From: Hyphomonas sp.
Lineage (GTDB): Bacteria; Pseudomonadota; Alphaproteobacteria; Caulobacterales; Hyphomonadaceae
Assembly: GCF_018402285.1 (NCBI RefSeq)
Contig: NZ_JAGYJH010000005.1
Coordinates: forward strand, 1 to 64,000
Length of the DNA: 64,000 nucleotides
Reading direction: 5' to 3'
A model generated the notes under the pieces. That model was not told the DNA's origin and made no database searches. It worked only from the letters and a program-made list of their open reading frames with translations. The translations under genes and the position numbers were made by a program. The number at the start of each line of letters is the position of its first letter. The first letter of the stretch is position 1. Below are positions 53,992 to 62,791 of this stretch, in pieces.

Positions 53992-55977
53992 CTAGCCGGG
54001 CGCGCGCGGGATGTTCCCGACAGAGAAGACGGAACCGCGGCCTGGCCGGGAGCGAACCGATATGGTGAGGCCGTGTTCCTCGGCCAGAGCTTTCACGACC
54101 CAGAGACCAAGGCCCTCTCCGGGCGACTCATCAGATTTCACGAACGGTTCGAAAAGCGCTTCCAGGTCCGCCTCAGAAACCCCTCTCCCGGTATCGTGAA
54201 CCTCGATTGATATGGCGTTGCCGCGCCGGCGCGCGCCGACAAGGATGCGCCCCTTTTCCGTATGCTTGACAGCATTCGCGACGAGATTTGCCAAGATCCT
54301 CATGAGGATAATCGGATCTGTCTTTACCGTCAGTGTACTGCTCACTGAACTCAGCGTGGCAGACTTGAGTGCAGCCTCATCTGCAAACATCGTGACAGCG
54401 CTGTCGATCAGTTTGTTGACTGTCAGCGATGTCGGCAATGCGGTGCGTTCGGGGTGCCTGTCTGTCCGGCGAGCCTCATCAAGATCACGCTCGATGATGC
54501 TTTCAAGGTAGGACAGGCCCTTGCCGATCGCGTCATCGGGCGCATGCCGGGCAAGCGCCATGCGCAGCGACAGGAGGGGCTGTTTCAGGTCATGCGCCGT
54601 CGATACTGCCTTGCGGCGGTGATGTTCGGATAATTCCAGCGCATGGGCATGGGCTGTTTCGGCGCCGATCAGGCGGGCAGCGAGTTCGGATTTCTCCCGG
54701 AGAGATTCAAGCTCGGCCAGGGTCGCCGTGTCTCGCTCGCGCCTCAGCGCCAGCGCACGCGAGACCAGTGCGAGCGCAAAAAGCGCTGCATCCAGCGTAA
54801 AGCCGGCATGCGTGGTGGCCGCAGCGATGGGTCGGGGAACATCCAATACCTGTACCGCAACGCCGTACAGGCTGATGCTGATGAGAAAGATGCACGCCGT
54901 CAGGTAAAGCGCTGAACCTGCGTATCGGCCGCGAAACGCGATGACTGCGCCTGCGAAGTTGGCGGCGGCTGTGGCAACAATGGCGACGAGCAGAACATGC
55001 TCGGACAAGGGCGGAGGAATGATGGTCGCACACAGGCCTCCAATGACCCAACTTGCCCCCAATGCACCAAGGAGGATCTGGTCGAAACGCGGATTGGTCT
55101 CCCGCGCATTCAGGAGCGCGCGCGTCATGAAGGTGAATGCTGTCATGGCGAGGCCGCCGAACACAATACCTGAAGCATAGTTCACAAAAAGATTGTCAAA
55201 TATTATGCTGTGAAGATATAAGTATGAGCTCAGAAAGTATAAATAAATGAATATGGAAAACATTCCGTAATAAAAGGCAATCCTTAAGTTCAGAATCGCT
55301 GCAAACAGAAAGACGAACACAATGATCGCGGCCCGGGCGCCAAACAGAAAGGTGTGGAAGGCGTGCTCCCGATCGTGACGGGCGAGAAAGCTCTGTGCTT
55401 CGACGAGGCGGTAGTCAGCATTGGCACGGTAGCCATACCGGAAGCTGAACCATAGTTCTGCAGTCTCGCCCGGGCTCATCGCAAAGGCCTCGCTCATCGA
55501 TATCCGGTGACGGGGGATCCTTGCGTCAAATGAATTGCCGAGGACGGGTTGGCGCCAGATCAGTTGTTCGTGGCCGGTGGTTCGAACCAGATGGGCCTCC
55601 ACGTCGAACAGCGAAAGCCAATTCTCCGGGATGATCCTGTAGACGAGTTCCTGGTCGGAGGGGTTTTGAACCTCGACCCTTAGCCAGACGGGGCCATACA
55701 CATAGTCGGCGCTTTCGGGCGGGGCGGGCTCGACATACACCCCCTCTGCCATGAGCCTGCGAGCGTCAGCAAGGGAAACAGGGGGGCGTTGATTTATGCC
55801 GTCCGGAATGTTCAGAAGGTCCCAGTCGCGAACCAGGGTTCCCTCGGACAGGAAATCGCTGCGGGCGTCGGCGTCCAGCCGGACCGGAATTCCGGCCGAG
55901 CTTGATGGGACCGCGAAAAGGCAGCACAACAGGCACAGCATTACCTTGAGGGGCAAAGAGGCAAGCATGGGGTGCAT
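53992..55977 (-). CDS. 7TMR-DISM sensor histidine kinase
   Basis: 661 aa from ATG 55977 (GGAG upstream); the ATG at 56007 is unlikely as it lies in the start region of the divergent gene. Signal peptide; periplasmic 7TMR-DISMED2-like domain (about 40-200, GPVWLRVEVQNPSDQELVYR); seven TM (about 205-420); coiled linker; HisKA with His462 in STAHDLKQPLLSLRMALA; HATPase_c with N box NLVANAVKHT, G1 DTGRGV, G2 GEGLGLWVV. Ligand of DISMED2 domains is likely carbohydrate. The partner is the divergent NarL-type regulator; start codons only about 33 bp apart, so they share one control region. Confidence 0.85.
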   Translation of the reverse strand: MHPMLASLPLKVMLCLLCCLFAVPSSSAGIPVRLDADARSDFLSEGTLVRDWDLLNIPDGINQRPPVSLADARRLMAEGVYVEPAPPESADYVYGPVWLRVEVQNPSDQELVYRIIPENWLSLFDVEAHLVRTTGHEQLIWRQPVLGNSFDARIPRHRISMSEAFAMSPGETAELWFSFRYGYRANADYRLVEAQSFLARHDREHAFHTFLFGARAAIIVFVFLFAAILNLRIAFYYGMFSIFIYLYFLSSYLYLHSIIFDNLFVNYASGIVFGGLAMTAFTFMTRALLNARETNPRFDQILLGALGASWVIGGLCATIIPPPLSEHVLLVAIVATAAANFAGAVIAFRGRYAGSALYLTACIFLISISLYGVAVQVLDVPRPIAAATTHAGFTLDAALFALALVSRALALRRERDTATLAELESLREKSELAARLIGAETAHAHALELSEHHRRKAVSTAHDLKQPLLSLRMALARHAPDDAIGKGLSYLESIIERDLDEARRTDRHPERTALPTSLTVNKLIDSAVTMFADEAALKSATLSSVSSTLTVKTDPIILMRILANLVANAVKHTEKGRILVGARRRGNAISIEVHDTGRGVSEADLEALFEPFVKSDESPGEGLGLWVVKALAEEHGLTISVRSRPGRGSVFSVGNIPRAPG

Positions 55978-56009
55978 CAGGGCTCCGGTCGGACGCAAAG
56001 GCGGCATGC

Positions 56010-56654
56010 ATGGCTGACCTTACGGGAACAATCGGCATTGTCATCGCAGACGACCACGAAATGGTTCGCAGGGGCCTCGTCGCCCTGTTTGAAGGCATCA
56101 GCCGGACCAAGGTTGTCGGGCTTGCAGCGGACGGCCTGGAGGCCATCGCGCTTTGCCGGAAACACCGGCCAGGGCTCCTGACGCTGGATGTCGCCATGCC
56201 CTATGCGAACGGCGCTGAGGTGTTCGCCGAATGTCGCCGCTGGTCTCCGGCAACCCGGATCGCGGTGTTCACCGGATATACCTCCGTCGGCATGCTTGCT
56301 GACTGGGTCTCGGCCGGCGTGGACGGCCTGTTTCTCAAGACCTGCGGCGAAACAGAATTGCGGGCCGGACTGGAGGTCATTCTTTCGGGCCGGAAATACA
56401 TCTCTACCGACATCGTAAAGCGCCTGGAAGGCGCCCCTTCGCCGCCCCAGCTGACACTGCGCGAGCGCGAAGTCCTTATGCTGATCGCCGCCGGCCTGAC
56501 GACAATCCAGATCGGGGACAAGCTCACCATAAGCCACAAGACGGTCGAGAAACATCGCGCTTCCCTGTTTGAAAAGCTCGACGCGACCTCGATGGCCGCG
56601 CTTGTCACGGCCGCTTTCCGGGCGGGGCTGCTTGACCACCTGGGCGAGGCCTGA
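56010..56654 (+). CDS. NarL/FixJ-type response regulator
   Basis: 214 aa. REC domain with acidic pocket IADDHEMVRRGL and phospho-acceptor Asp60 in TLDVAMP; Thr in AVFTGY and Lys in GLFLKTCGE complete the site. C-terminal LuxR HTH: LTLREREVLMLIAAGLTTIQ, IGDKLTISHKTVEKHRASLF. It binds DNA as a dimer. Divergent from the histidine kinase, presumably its cognate partner. Start chosen at 56010; another in-register-shifted ATG at 56006 is out of frame. Confidence 0.9.
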   Translation: MADLTGTIGIVIADDHEMVRRGLVALFEGISRTKVVGLAADGLEAIALCRKHRPGLLTLDVAMPYANGAEVFAECRRWSPATRIAVFTGYTSVGMLADWVSAGVDGLFLKTCGETELRAGLEVILSGRKYISTDIVKRLEGAPSPPQLTLREREVLMLIAAGLTTIQIGDKLTISHKTVEKHRASLFEKLDATSMAALVTAAFRAGLLDHLGEA

Positions 56655-56783
56655 GCTTTCGCGCGGTGGTCTTGCAACGCTCTCCCGTTCTGCCCGTGCA
56701 GCACTCCTGCAAGCTGCAACTCTCTTGCCTGCAGGACAGCGCCGGAGCTCGGCGGTAAAGACACGCAGGCCTGGCGTTCAGCG

Positions 56784-57389
56784 TCATTTGAAGCGCACCT
56801 TGACCCCGACGAAGAGCCGGTGAATCTCCGGCTGGTAGATATCGAAGTCGCCGCCGAGAAACCCATAACCGGCTGTCAAAGAAGCCTGCCCGCTGAGCGG
56901 GTACTCAGCGCCAATGTCCGCGCTCCACATCGCGCCATTCCCGGTTAGCGCAGAACCCACGGTTCCGTCGGTTGAACCGACCTGCGCGGTGCCATATCCG
57001 GCACCCACCGCGATATAGGGCTTCAGACCTGCCCGCTCGACAACATAGATGCCGCGAAGCATCCCGCCCGTCAGGGATGTATAGACATCCAGGTCTCGGC
57101 CCGCATCGATACCGTCGAGCTGCGAGCGCATATAGACTGCCTGACCTTCGACACTGAAGCCGTTTTCCAGTTCAATGCCGGCTGCAGCGGTGAGCTGGAC
57201 CCCCGGCCCAAGATCAACATTTAGGGTATCAGTCGCTCCCGTCACAGGCGCACCGAACGGGAAGAGGTCGACATCCATGCTTCCCGCGACGACCGAACCG
57301 TCGGCGCGCACATACCAGTCCTGTGCTGTTGCCGTCAGGGGCAGGTTTGCTCCGCAGACCGCAGCTGCTGCTGCCAACCAAAATTTCAT
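56784..57389 (-). CDS. OmpA-like 8-stranded outer-membrane barrel
   Basis: 201 aa. Signal MKFWLAAAAAVCGANLPLTA + TAQ. Beta-strand rich: YVRADGSVVAGSMDVDLFPF, GVQLTAAAGIELENGFSVEG, GLKPYIAVGAGYGTAQVG (porin_OmpL/OMP_b-brl signature), SADIGAEYPLSGQASLTAGY, HRLFVGVKVRFK ending in basic/hydrophobic strand. A small porin or adhesin without peptidoglycan-binding domain. Downstream of the two-component regulators but convergent, so not in their operon. Confidence 0.75.
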   Translation of the reverse strand: MKFWLAAAAAVCGANLPLTATAQDWYVRADGSVVAGSMDVDLFPFGAPVTGATDTLNVDLGPGVQLTAAAGIELENGFSVEGQAVYMRSQLDGIDAGRDLDVYTSLTGGMLRGIYVVERAGLKPYIAVGAGYGTAQVGSTDGTVGSALTGNGAMWSADIGAEYPLSGQASLTAGYGFLGGDFDIYQPEIHRLFVGVKVRFK

Positions 57390-58110
57390 GACACCTCAAC
57401 CTTTCGCTCAGTGGCAGCTCAGAGAGCCACCGTCTGTGGATCAAGTTATTGGGGGGGCAGACGTTCTGGCATGGGGCAATTCCCCCAATTGCAGGACAAA
57501 GAAGGTGATCGGGCAGACAAGACACGAACCGGGCCGCTGCGCCGGGCCGTGATATGAAAACTGAGCCCCCTGCTGCCAGAAAGGTGGAGATCGGACTTCT
57601 GCCTCTGCGCCGCCTGCAGTGTTTACGTCTCATTCGGGCGAAGACCGACCAGTCCCAACGCGCTGCAGGATGGGGCCCTCTGCCGGGCCCGACACAATGG
57701 GCGCAGCGCGGTAAGCGCCACGACCCGATCATGGCCAGCCTGGCCGATGACACGTCTCGGTGATGTTCTGCCGGGTATCAGCCCGGCATGGCAACGACCG
57801 GATCGAAGTGTCTCTGAAGCTGGTGGGTCATGAGCATCGGAGCCGACCTGCTCGGAAATGTCGGAGGTCTGGAAAAAGCAGGTGGCCGTGGCCATGCGGG
57901 CGGTGCTTGCAACCGATCTCGAAGACCGGGCACGCGCAGGCGAGATAAAGATCGATGATCGGGAGACGGCCGAACCTTTATTCTTCACTCTCTTCCGGAG
58001 CCGGATGATTTTCGCGTGTCTGCCGCGTGAGGCCTCCCTGCCATCTGGCTCGGAAATCTGCGAAACTCTCGCCCCAGCGGTCAAAATCTTCCCGGCTGTA
58101 TCGGCGCGCT
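57390..58110. other. Intergenic region of about 720 bp
   Basis: No gene accepted. A hairpin lies at 57769-57788 (TGCCGGG, 6 nt, CCCGGCA). The plus-strand frame 57858-58124 (88 aa) has fairly natural start (SEVWKKQVAVAMRAVLATDL) resembling the C-terminal helix of a TetR-type regulator but is too short to call. Confidence 0.4.
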
Positions 58111-58902
58111 TCAGCAGCCCCTGAAGTCCCCCGGACGGCGTTCGTTTACGGCCTTCACGCCCTCGCCGAAATCGTCCGTCTTCATCAGCCATTGCTGCTC
58201 TTTGAATTCGCGGTCCGTCGCCGCGCGGACACCCTCAGCGAGATCGGCGCGCAGTGTCTTTCGTGTCGAGCGCACAGCCAGCGGCGCGTTTTCTGCTATG
58301 GAGGCTGCGTGCGTCTGCGCTGCCGAAAGCAGGTCCTTCCGAAGGACAATTTCGTTTACCAGTCCTATACGCTGGGCTTCTGCCGCATCGATGCGCGCGC
58401 CCGTCAAAAGCATGACCTCAGCCGGGTTGCGTCCGATCAGGCGCGGTAAGGTATAGGTCAATCCAAAGCCTGGATGGAAACCCAGCTTCACGAAGTTGGC
58501 GGCAAACCTCGCCTCCGGCGCCGCGATGCGCATATCTGCAACCATCGAGAGCCCCAACCCGGCCCCGACTGCCGCGCCCTGTATCGCGGCCACGATGGGC
58601 AACTCGGTGGAAAACAGCCTTACGGCCTGTTCGTATAGCGGATTGGTGCCAGGCGCGTCGGCTTGAGCCGCGATGCCGATTTCGTCGGCGCGCCGTGTCA
58701 GGTCGGCGCCGGCGCAGAACACGTTGCCGCCTGCAGCCAGAACAACCGCTCGCGTAAGGCCATCCTTGCCGAGGGCTTCGAGCGCGTCAGCGAGATCGCG
58801 CATGAGACCGACGCTCATCGAATTGACCGGAGGCCGGTCGATGGTGACGGTCGCGACGAAGTCATCGCGCACGATATGGATATCGCCGATGCGGGTGGGC
58901 AT
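58111..58902 (-). CDS. Enoyl-CoA hydratase/isomerase family protein
   Basis: 263 aa from the ATG at 58902, 5 bp after the stop of the acyl-CoA dehydrogenase gene; the 15-codon longer frame overlaps that gene. Crotonase fold: VTIDRPPVNSMSVGLMRDLA, AGGNVFCAGADLTR (oxyanion hole), LPIVAAIQGAAVGAGLGLSM (second oxyanion Gly), FAANFVKLGFHPGFGLTYTL. In the last block the Glu pair of classical hydratases is replaced (FVKLGFHPGFG), so isomerase or other crotonase chemistry is possible. Forms an operon with the dehydrogenase. Confidence 0.85.
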   Translation of the reverse strand: MPTRIGDIHIVRDDFVATVTIDRPPVNSMSVGLMRDLADALEALGKDGLTRAVVLAAGGNVFCAGADLTRRADEIGIAAQADAPGTNPLYEQAVRLFSTELPIVAAIQGAAVGAGLGLSMVADMRIAAPEARFAANFVKLGFHPGFGLTYTLPRLIGRNPAEVMLLTGARIDAAEAQRIGLVNEIVLRKDLLSAAQTHAASIAENAPLAVRSTRKTLRADLAEGVRAATDREFKEQQWLMKTDDFGEGVKAVNERRPGDFRGC

Positions 58903-58907
58903 CGCGC

Positions 58908-60074
58908 TCAACGCTTCAATCCCAGCAGATTTCTTGCGACCACCCATTTGTGCACTTCGGTGGGACCATCATAGATACGCATGGTGCGCAGATGGCCGGA
59001 CATGAGGGAGAGGGGGATCTCCTTCGTCATGCCCATGGCGCCATGCATCTGCATGGCGTGATCCAACACTTCGTAGGCCATTTCGGTCGCATAGGCTTTC
59101 ACCGATGAGATGTCGGTGCGCACGTCCGCGCCGCGATCCAGCTTCCATGCTGTTTCATATGTCATCAGCGTGGCTGCTTTGATACGCGTCCAGGCGTCAG
59201 CGATCCACCCCTGCACCGCCTGTCGGTTCGCGAGCGGCTCGCCGAACACCACGCGCTGGGGCGCATAGTCCAGCATCATGTCCAGAGCGCGTTGCGCCAT
59301 GCCAATCGACCAGCTCGCCATCTGCAGGCGCCGCGTGGAGAGGCGCACCTGCATCGGCGCAAAGCCTTGTCCTTCCTGGCCCAGAAGGTTCGCTGCCGGC
59401 ACGCGGCAATCTTCCAGCACCACTTCGTAAGTGAACTGGCCGCCGAGCATCGGAATGCGCCGAAGCACTTTGAAGCCGGGCGTCCCGCGATCCACCAGGA
59501 AGGCTGAGATGCCGCCGCGCGCGCCCTTCTCCTTGTCGGTCACGGCCATCAGGATGGTGAAGTCAGCCTCCTGCGCGCGGCTGATCCAGATCTTGCGGCC
59601 GTTGATGATCCATTCGTCGCCTTCACGCACTGCGCGCGTGATCATGGCGGCGGGATCAGCGCCCGCGCCCGGCTCGGAAATCCCGATGGCTGAAACCAGG
59701 CGCTTCTGAACATAAGGCGCGAGATATCGCTCACGCTGGTCCTCGTTCACCGTCGCCATAAGCATGCGCAGGTTTGGCGAGTCCGGTGGCAGGTAGTAGG
59801 GAACGCAGGTCTTCCCCATCTCAATGTTGACGCCGACCATCGCGACTGCGGGCAGGTCAGTTCCGCCCACATCCTGGGGCGCATCCAGCCCCCAAAGCCC
59901 CAGGTCGTGCGAGCGCGCATCGATACGGTCGCGCTCTTCCCGGGTCAGATAGGCGCCTTCTCCCCGGGCATCGCGTTCGAGGACCTTCTGCTCAAGCGGG
60001 ATCAGGTTCTCCCGCACAAACCGCGCGACAAGGTCCTGCAACATCCTGTGTTCTTCGATGAGTTCAAAGTGCAT
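58908..60074 (-). CDS. Acyl-CoA dehydrogenase (ACAD10/11-like)
   Basis: 388 aa. N-domain MHFELIEEHRMLQDLVARFV; substrate loop KRLVSAIGISEPGAGADPAA (FAD-binding 'SEP.AGSD' variant), IINGRKIWISRAQEADFTIL, VPAANLLGQEGQGFAPMQVR, C-domain RVVFGEPLANRQAVQGWIAD, HGAMGMTKEIPLS and RIYDGPTEVHKWVVARNLL. IYDGPTEVHK and the absence of a terminal Glu fit the ACAD10/11-like group. Introduces the alpha-beta double bond into acyl-CoA; electrons go to ETF. First gene of a two-gene beta-oxidation-type operon. Confidence 0.88.
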   Translation of the reverse strand: MHFELIEEHRMLQDLVARFVRENLIPLEQKVLERDARGEGAYLTREERDRIDARSHDLGLWGLDAPQDVGGTDLPAVAMVGVNIEMGKTCVPYYLPPDSPNLRMLMATVNEDQRERYLAPYVQKRLVSAIGISEPGAGADPAAMITRAVREGDEWIINGRKIWISRAQEADFTILMAVTDKEKGARGGISAFLVDRGTPGFKVLRRIPMLGGQFTYEVVLEDCRVPAANLLGQEGQGFAPMQVRLSTRRLQMASWSIGMAQRALDMMLDYAPQRVVFGEPLANRQAVQGWIADAWTRIKAATLMTYETAWKLDRGADVRTDISSVKAYATEMAYEVLDHAMQMHGAMGMTKEIPLSLMSGHLRTMRIYDGPTEVHKWVVARNLLGLKR

Positions 60075-60342
60075 GAATACCTCCCGCCGGTGTGTCGCCG
60101 ATGCGTCGAGGATGGACTTGCAGGCAGGGGAAGTAAAGCAGCCCGGATTGCAGGTCCGACCACGTGGTTCGGGACGATTGCCGCTTCGCGCCGCCCCAAT
60201 GAAGAGGGCCTGAAGCCCACCGCATGATCCTTAAAGTCTGCGGGCCGGGCCCCTGCCGGTGACTGTGCGCCCGAACCTGTCGATGCCGTGATCGAGCGGA
60301 TAGAGCGGCACAATCTGGTATCAGGCGCCGTCAAATGAACGC

Positions 60343-60370
60343 GGCGCGGCAGCCGGGAAACTGCCGCGCC
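60343..60370 (-). terminator. Terminator hairpin of the OmpW gene
   Basis: GGCGCGGCAG, 8-nt loop, CTGCCGCGCC: a perfect 10-bp GC stem 22 bp after the OmpW stop, followed on the transcribed strand by GCGTTCATTT. The rest of 60075-60391 holds no gene. Confidence 0.65.
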
Positions 60371-60391
60371 TCTCGGGTGATGCCGGCAGGA

Positions 60392-61078
60392 TCAGAACCG
60401 GTAAGCGAGCCCGACGCTGATGACCCATGGGTCGAGTTCGTGCTCGGTCTGCAGCGCAATGGCTGACCCTGCGCGGAAGGTGGCCGTCGTGTCGATGAAG
60501 TAGCGCTTCGCGTCGAAGGAGAGGCCAAGGCCATTGTCATTGAGAGGCACGTCGACGCCGGCCTGAAGGGCAAAGCCGAATTCGTCAGACAGATCAGCCC
60601 CGGTCGCGCCCAGCGCCGCCGCATCCGCGCCGACTTCCTCATTGAAAATGTGGAAATAGGCAGGACCGGCGCCGACATAAGGTTTGAAACTGTCGAAACC
60701 GGTAAAGTGATACTTCGCCGTGACCGTTGCGGGCAGGATTATGACGTCATCGATAAGCGAGGCGCCGGCGAGGGGACCTTCCCCGTCAACTTCGTGCGGG
60801 GTCACGCAGCAGATCGTCTCTACGGAAAATTCGGGGGAAAAGAAGTATTCTGCCGCGATGGTCGGGATCACGGAATTACTGGCGCTGGTCTGCGAACCTG
60901 GCGCAAGCCCGATCAGATCGGTGTTTACCCCGGTAATCGCCGCGTCCGGCTGCACAGTGGTCAGAAAAGCCTTTAGCTGAAACCGGCCTTCGGACTCCTG
61001 TGCTGAAGCCGGACCCGCAAGGAGGGCAAAAGGCAGGATAGCTGCCGCAGCAAAAAAATACGCACGAACCTGTGTCAT
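60392..61078 (-). CDS. ompW: OmpW-family outer-membrane protein
   Basis: 228 aa from the ATG at 61078 (AAGGAG upstream); the longer frame is not used. Signal peptide ending AGPASAQ. Then EGRFQLKAFLTTVQPDAAIT, SVIPTIAAEYFFSPEFSVET, VTAKYHFTGFDSFKPYVGAG, PAYFHIFNEE, GLSFDAKRYFIDTTATFRAG and terminal ISVGLAYRF (Phe). These are the strand blocks of OmpW, an 8-stranded barrel with a lateral hydrophobic gate for small apolar molecules. Confidence 0.9.
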   Translation of the reverse strand: MTQVRAYFFAAAAILPFALLAGPASAQESEGRFQLKAFLTTVQPDAAITGVNTDLIGLAPGSQTSASNSVIPTIAAEYFFSPEFSVETICCVTPHEVDGEGPLAGASLIDDVIILPATVTAKYHFTGFDSFKPYVGAGPAYFHIFNEEVGADAAALGATGADLSDEFGFALQAGVDVPLNDNGLGLSFDAKRYFIDTTATFRAGSAIALQTEHELDPWVISVGLAYRF

Positions 61079-61399
61079 TGGGAACTCCTTTGGACATGAC
61101 CTCTCCGGAGGAGGGTCTCGCCCGCGCCCGGCGGCTGGACGCTCCTTCCGTATGCCGATGCAAATGGGGGCCGTCTGCGGCGGCCGCATACGCCGTGAGG
61201 CCAGCCCTTGGGCCTAGGCCGCCCGGCCGATCGCGTTCAGGGGTCGTCGACGTGCAAAGGCATGAATCTGCCAGGCGGGAAGAAGGCGGCGGTTGAGGGC
61301 TGCCCGGGCGTGCGGCCGGCGAAGGGCCCGCCCCTGCGGCATACCTTGATCGGGCGCCGTCTGCGCCTAGTGTCGGGCGAGGCAGCCGAAGGGGCGCGC
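61079..61399. other. Divergent region between ompW and selA
   Basis: About 320 bp. No selC (tRNA-Sec) fold found here. Frames upstream of selA are open back to 61208 but without family similarity. A stretch of GC-rich inverted repeats (GCCCTTGGGCC) occurs at 61204-61214. Confidence 0.45.
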
Positions 61400-62791
61400 A
61401 TGAGCAATCTCTTGAGACATCTGCCCCGGATGGACGCGCTGCTCTCCACGGGGGCCATGGTGAGGCTGCAGGCGGCGTTTTCGCGTGACGAGGTCGCCGA
61501 TGCGCTGCGGACTGCTTTGCAGGAGGTTCGTGAAGCGGTGCAGGCCGGGCGCATGGACCGTCTGCCAGACTTTGAGAGCGCAGACTTTGCCAGCCGCCTG
61601 GCAGCCGGCATCGAAACGAGCCGAAGGCCGAACCTGGTGGCCGCAGTCAACGCAACCGGCATCATCATCCACACCAATCTCGGACGGGCGCGTCTGGCGC
61701 CTGAAGCGATGGCTGCCGTGCAGGCTGCGGGCGCCCATGCGTCCAACCTCGAGCTCGATCTTGCCACCGGCCGGCGCGGCTCGCGCTACACGCACGTCGA
61801 AGAACTGATCTGCCAGCTGACCGGCGCGGAGGCGGCGCTTGTGGTGAACAATTGCGCGGCGGCTGTCCTCCTCAGCCTGATGGCAACCGCTCAGGGGCGA
61901 AAGGTCATCGCGTCCCGGGGGGAACTGATCGAGATCGGGGGCTCCTTCCGCTTGCCCGATGTGATCGCCCAGAGTGGCGCGACGCTGAAGGAAGTGGGCG
62001 CCACCAACAAGACACGCGCGTCCGATTATGCGGCGGCGATCGATGCGGACACAGCGGTCCTTCTGAAGAGCCATACCAGCAATTACCAGATCGTCGGGTT
62101 CACCCATGCGCCGCTGCGCGAAGATCTTGCCGTTCTGGCGCGCGAGACCGGCACGATCTTCATGGAAGACCTGGGAAGCGGTGTCCTTGTCGATCTGGCT
62201 CCCTATGGTCTGCCCGAGGAGCCGCTGGTTTCTGATGTGCTGAAATCGGGCGTGGATGTCGTAATGTTTTCTGGCGACAAGCTTCTCGGCGGCCCCCAGT
62301 GCGGGATTATCGCGGGCCGTGCTGACATCATTTTCAGCCTGAGAAAGCATCCGCTCTGCCGCGCCGTGCGCATAGACAAGCTCTCGCTTGCAGCGTTGGA
62401 GGCAACCTTGCGCCTCTACCGGGCTCCCAATGACCCGTTCCGAAAGGTGCCGGTTCTACGCGCGATCGCGCAGTCCAAGGAGGAAATCGAAGCAAGGGCG
62501 CACCGGCTTGCCGGGTCACTCGCTGCCGCCGGCATCTCGGATGTGAAGGTCATGCCGGGCAGGGCCCGTGTCGGGGGCGGGTCACTGCCCCAGCAGACCC
62601 TTGAGAGCTATGTGGTCACCGTGACCGTGGCGCCGTTGTCGCCCGACGCACTCGCGGCGGCTCTGCGGGCCGCCCGCCCGCCTGTCATCGGGATTATCCG
62701 TGATGACCGGTTTGTGATGGATATCCGCACACTGACAGAGGAGGATCTTCCGGATATTGTCGCAGCCTTTGGCGGTCTGGCGCCCCGGTGA
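61400..62791 (+). CDS. selA: L-seryl-tRNA(Sec) selenium transferase
   Basis: 463 aa from ATG 61400 (MSNLLRHLPRMDALLST). PLP enzyme that converts Ser-tRNA(Sec) to Sec-tRNA(Sec) using selenophosphate. Conserved blocks: NATGIIIHTNLGRARLAPEA, NLELDLATGRRGSRYTHVEE, VNNCAAAVLL, SRGELIEIGGSFRLPDV, EVGATNKT, VMFSGDKLLGGPQCGIIAG with the Schiff-base Lys. The stop overlaps the selB start (GTGA), so SelA and SelB are co-translated. Confidence 0.95.
   Translation: MSNLLRHLPRMDALLSTGAMVRLQAAFSRDEVADALRTALQEVREAVQAGRMDRLPDFESADFASRLAAGIETSRRPNLVAAVNATGIIIHTNLGRARLAPEAMAAVQAAGAHASNLELDLATGRRGSRYTHVEELICQLTGAEAALVVNNCAAAVLLSLMATAQGRKVIASRGELIEIGGSFRLPDVIAQSGATLKEVGATNKTRASDYAAAIDADTAVLLKSHTSNYQIVGFTHAPLREDLAVLARETGTIFMEDLGSGVLVDLAPYGLPEEPLVSDVLKSGVDVVMFSGDKLLGGPQCGIIAGRADIIFSLRKHPLCRAVRIDKLSLAALEATLRLYRAPNDPFRKVPVLRAIAQSKEEIEARAHRLAGSLAAAGISDVKVMPGRARVGGGSLPQQTLESYVVTVTVAPLSPDALAAALRAARPPVIGIIRDDRFVMDIRTLTEEDLPDIVAAFGGLAPR

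Noticed and set aside
58903..58947. Extended N-terminus for the enoyl-CoA hydratase
   Set aside because: Would overlap the dehydrogenase 3' end; ATG at 58902 fits the family length.
61079..61399. Search for selC (tRNA-Sec) before selA
   Set aside because: No cloverleaf with long variable arm and TTC/A anticodon stem could be drawn.
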